Shown: positions 5,429 to 6,409 of the stretch, in pieces
Numbering within the stretch: the stretch's first letter is position 1
Layout of the letters: the number at the start of each line of letters is the position of its first letter
Source of the DNA: an uncultured Elusimicrobiales bacterium
Lineage (GTDB): Bacteria > Elusimicrobiota > Elusimicrobia > Elusimicrobiales > Elusimicrobiaceae
DNA length: 6,409 nucleotides
NCBI GenBank assembly: GCA_944322775.1
Contig: CALUQA010000038.1
Span: 1 to 6,409, forward strand
Direction of reading: 5' to 3'
Notes under the pieces: generated by a model
Told to the model about the DNA's origin: nothing
Seen by the model: only the letters and a program-made list of their open reading frames with translations
Databases searched by the model: none
Made by a program: the position numbers and the translations under genes

Positions 5429-6409
5429 CGGGCTGCTCCTCGGGAATAGAGATACCTTCGCGCTGCAGCACTTCAGCACAGCGGTCGCACAAGTCGGCAT
5501 GGGCGCGGCCGCTCTGGCCTACTTCTTTTTTCCACTGCCAGCAGCGGGCGCATTTTTGTCCTTCGGCGTGCTCCACGCGCACTTCTAAGGCTTTGTTGCC
5601 GTCAGCCACTTCTACGGCAGACACGATGAAAATTTCCGGCCACAGGGCCATATTGTCCTGCAGGAATTTTTTGGTATTTTCATCATTGCTCTGCAAGATG
5701 ACTTTAGCTTCCAACGAAGAACCGATGACGCGTTTTTGGCGGGTTTCTTCCAGCGCTTTTTGCACGTCTTCGCGGATATGGCGGATTTTATCCCATTTTT
5801 CTTCCAGGGCTTTATCGGCCGGCAGTGAAGCATGCTGCGGCATGTCCGAAAGGAAAATACTCTTGGGCAGGCCTTTGCCGGCAGGGATTTTTAACAGTTC
5901 CTGCCAGGCTTCTTCACACGTAAAGCACAGCACCGGGGCCGTCAATTGCAAAAGCGTGCGCACAATTTCCGCCAGCGCCGTTTGCGCGCTGCGCCGCGCC
6001 GCAGACGTGGCACCCAACGTGTACAAGCGGTCTTTGGAAGCGTCCAACAGGAAAGAGGACAGATCCAAAATACAAAAGTCCGTAATGGCGCGCATGGCAC
6101 GGCGGAAGTTAAATTCTTCATATCCGGCGCGCACTTCGGCAATCAGTTTATCCAAGCGGCCCAGCATATAGCGGTCCATTTCCGCCAGTTTGTCGGCCGG
6201 GACGGCATGTTTTTCGGGCTCAAAGTCCGACAGGTTGCCCAGCGCATAGCGAATGGTATTGCGCAGTTTGCGGTAAGTATCAATCGGTCCGCCCAAAATT
6301 TCATCGGAAATACGCACGTCGCCCTGATAGTCCGAAAACGCCACCCACAGGCGCAAAATGTCTGCGCCGTATTTGTTGATGACGTCCTGCGGGTCTACGC
6401 TGTTGCCCA
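5421..6409 (-). CDS. ileS: Isoleucyl-tRNA synthetase, C-terminal part (N-terminal two-thirds outside window)
   Basis: IleS is the cytosolic class I enzyme that charges tRNA-Ile. The visible part is 328 residues of a usual ~930. It begins at GNSVDPQDVINKYGADILRL, which in this family directly follows the KMSKS catalytic loop, so that loop must lie just past the window edge. RLWVAFSDYQGDVRISDEIL (near 19-38) leads into the helical anticodon-binding domain. Near the C-terminus, CARC (286-289) and CDRC (307-310) form the four-cysteine zinc site typical of the bacterial (type 1) enzyme, coded at about 5478-5552. The TTG at 6356 that could be taken as a start is an internal leucine. It is the first visible gene of the six-gene operon, and the promoter is upstream of the window. 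Confidence 0.98.
   Translation of the reverse strand, partial: GNSVDPQDVINKYGADILRLWVAFSDYQGDVRISDEILGGPIDTYRKLRNTIRYALGNLSDFEPEKHAVPADKLAEMDRYMLGRLDKLIAEVRAGYEEFNFRRAMRAITDFCILDLSSFLLDASKDRLYTLGATSAARRSAQTALAEIVRTLLQLTAPVLCFTCEEAWQELLKIPAGKGLPKSIFLSDMPQHASLPADKALEEKWDKIRHIREDVQKALEETRQKRVIGSSLEAKVILQSNDENTKKFLQDNMALWPEIFIVSAVEVADGNKALEVRVEHAEGQKCARCWQWKKEVGQSGRAHADLCDRCAEVLQREGISIPEEQPVA
5436..5441 (-). promoter_or_regulatory. Ribosome binding site deciding the TTG start of lspA
   Basis: GAGGAG on the minus strand, 7 bases before TTG at 5428, within the last codons of ileS. No ATG or GTG near it gives an LspA of normal length, so this site is the main evidence for the rare start codon. Confidence 0.8.

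Noticed and set aside
5416..6171. Open frame of 251 codons on the plus strand opposite ileS
   Set aside because: The opposite strand holds clear ileS with the zinc-site cysteines. The antisense product is serine- and arginine-rich with no recognisable domain and no good ribosome site.

Overview
The window holds eight protein-coding genes on two converging transcription units. There are no RNA genes, mobile elements or CRISPR arrays that I can see. Coding density is very high, and no gap between genes exceeds about 70 bases. The organism is a bacterium with roughly balanced base composition, compact operons, lipoproteins and queuosine synthesis. The content would fit a streamlined, possibly gut-associated Gram-negative lineage; Elusimicrobiota is a low-confidence guess from general resemblance and cannot be proven from this sequence.

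Plus strand (1-760): the C-terminal part of gpsA (glycerol-3-phosphate dehydrogenase, cut by the window edge) is followed after 21 bases by a small HU/IHF-family DNA-binding protein. A strong GC-rich hairpin with A and T tracts on its two sides follows, and can terminate transcription from both directions.

Minus strand (6409 down to 798): six genes are packed head to tail in the order ileS (C-terminal part), lspA, a TPR lipoprotein, a P1B-like P-type ATPase, queF, and a membrane-anchored protein with a PrcB-like C-terminal domain. The junctions are an 8-nt overlap, an ATGA overlap, a 3-nt gap, an ATGA overlap and a 14-nt overlap. This is almost certainly one operon with translational coupling. 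LspA would mature the lipoprotein encoded just after it. ileS and queF both serve tRNA function (charging; modified-base synthesis), but the ATPase and the last gene have no obvious link to them.

The most unusual gene is the ATPase. It keeps the phosphorylation and hinge motifs (DKTGT, GDGxND) but has TGN instead of TGE in the actuator domain, GP instead of the HP dipeptide of P1B ATPases, and CPL in the membrane metal-site motif. It also lacks an N-terminal metal-binding domain. It may be a divergent transporter subfamily or a pump with altered catalysis.
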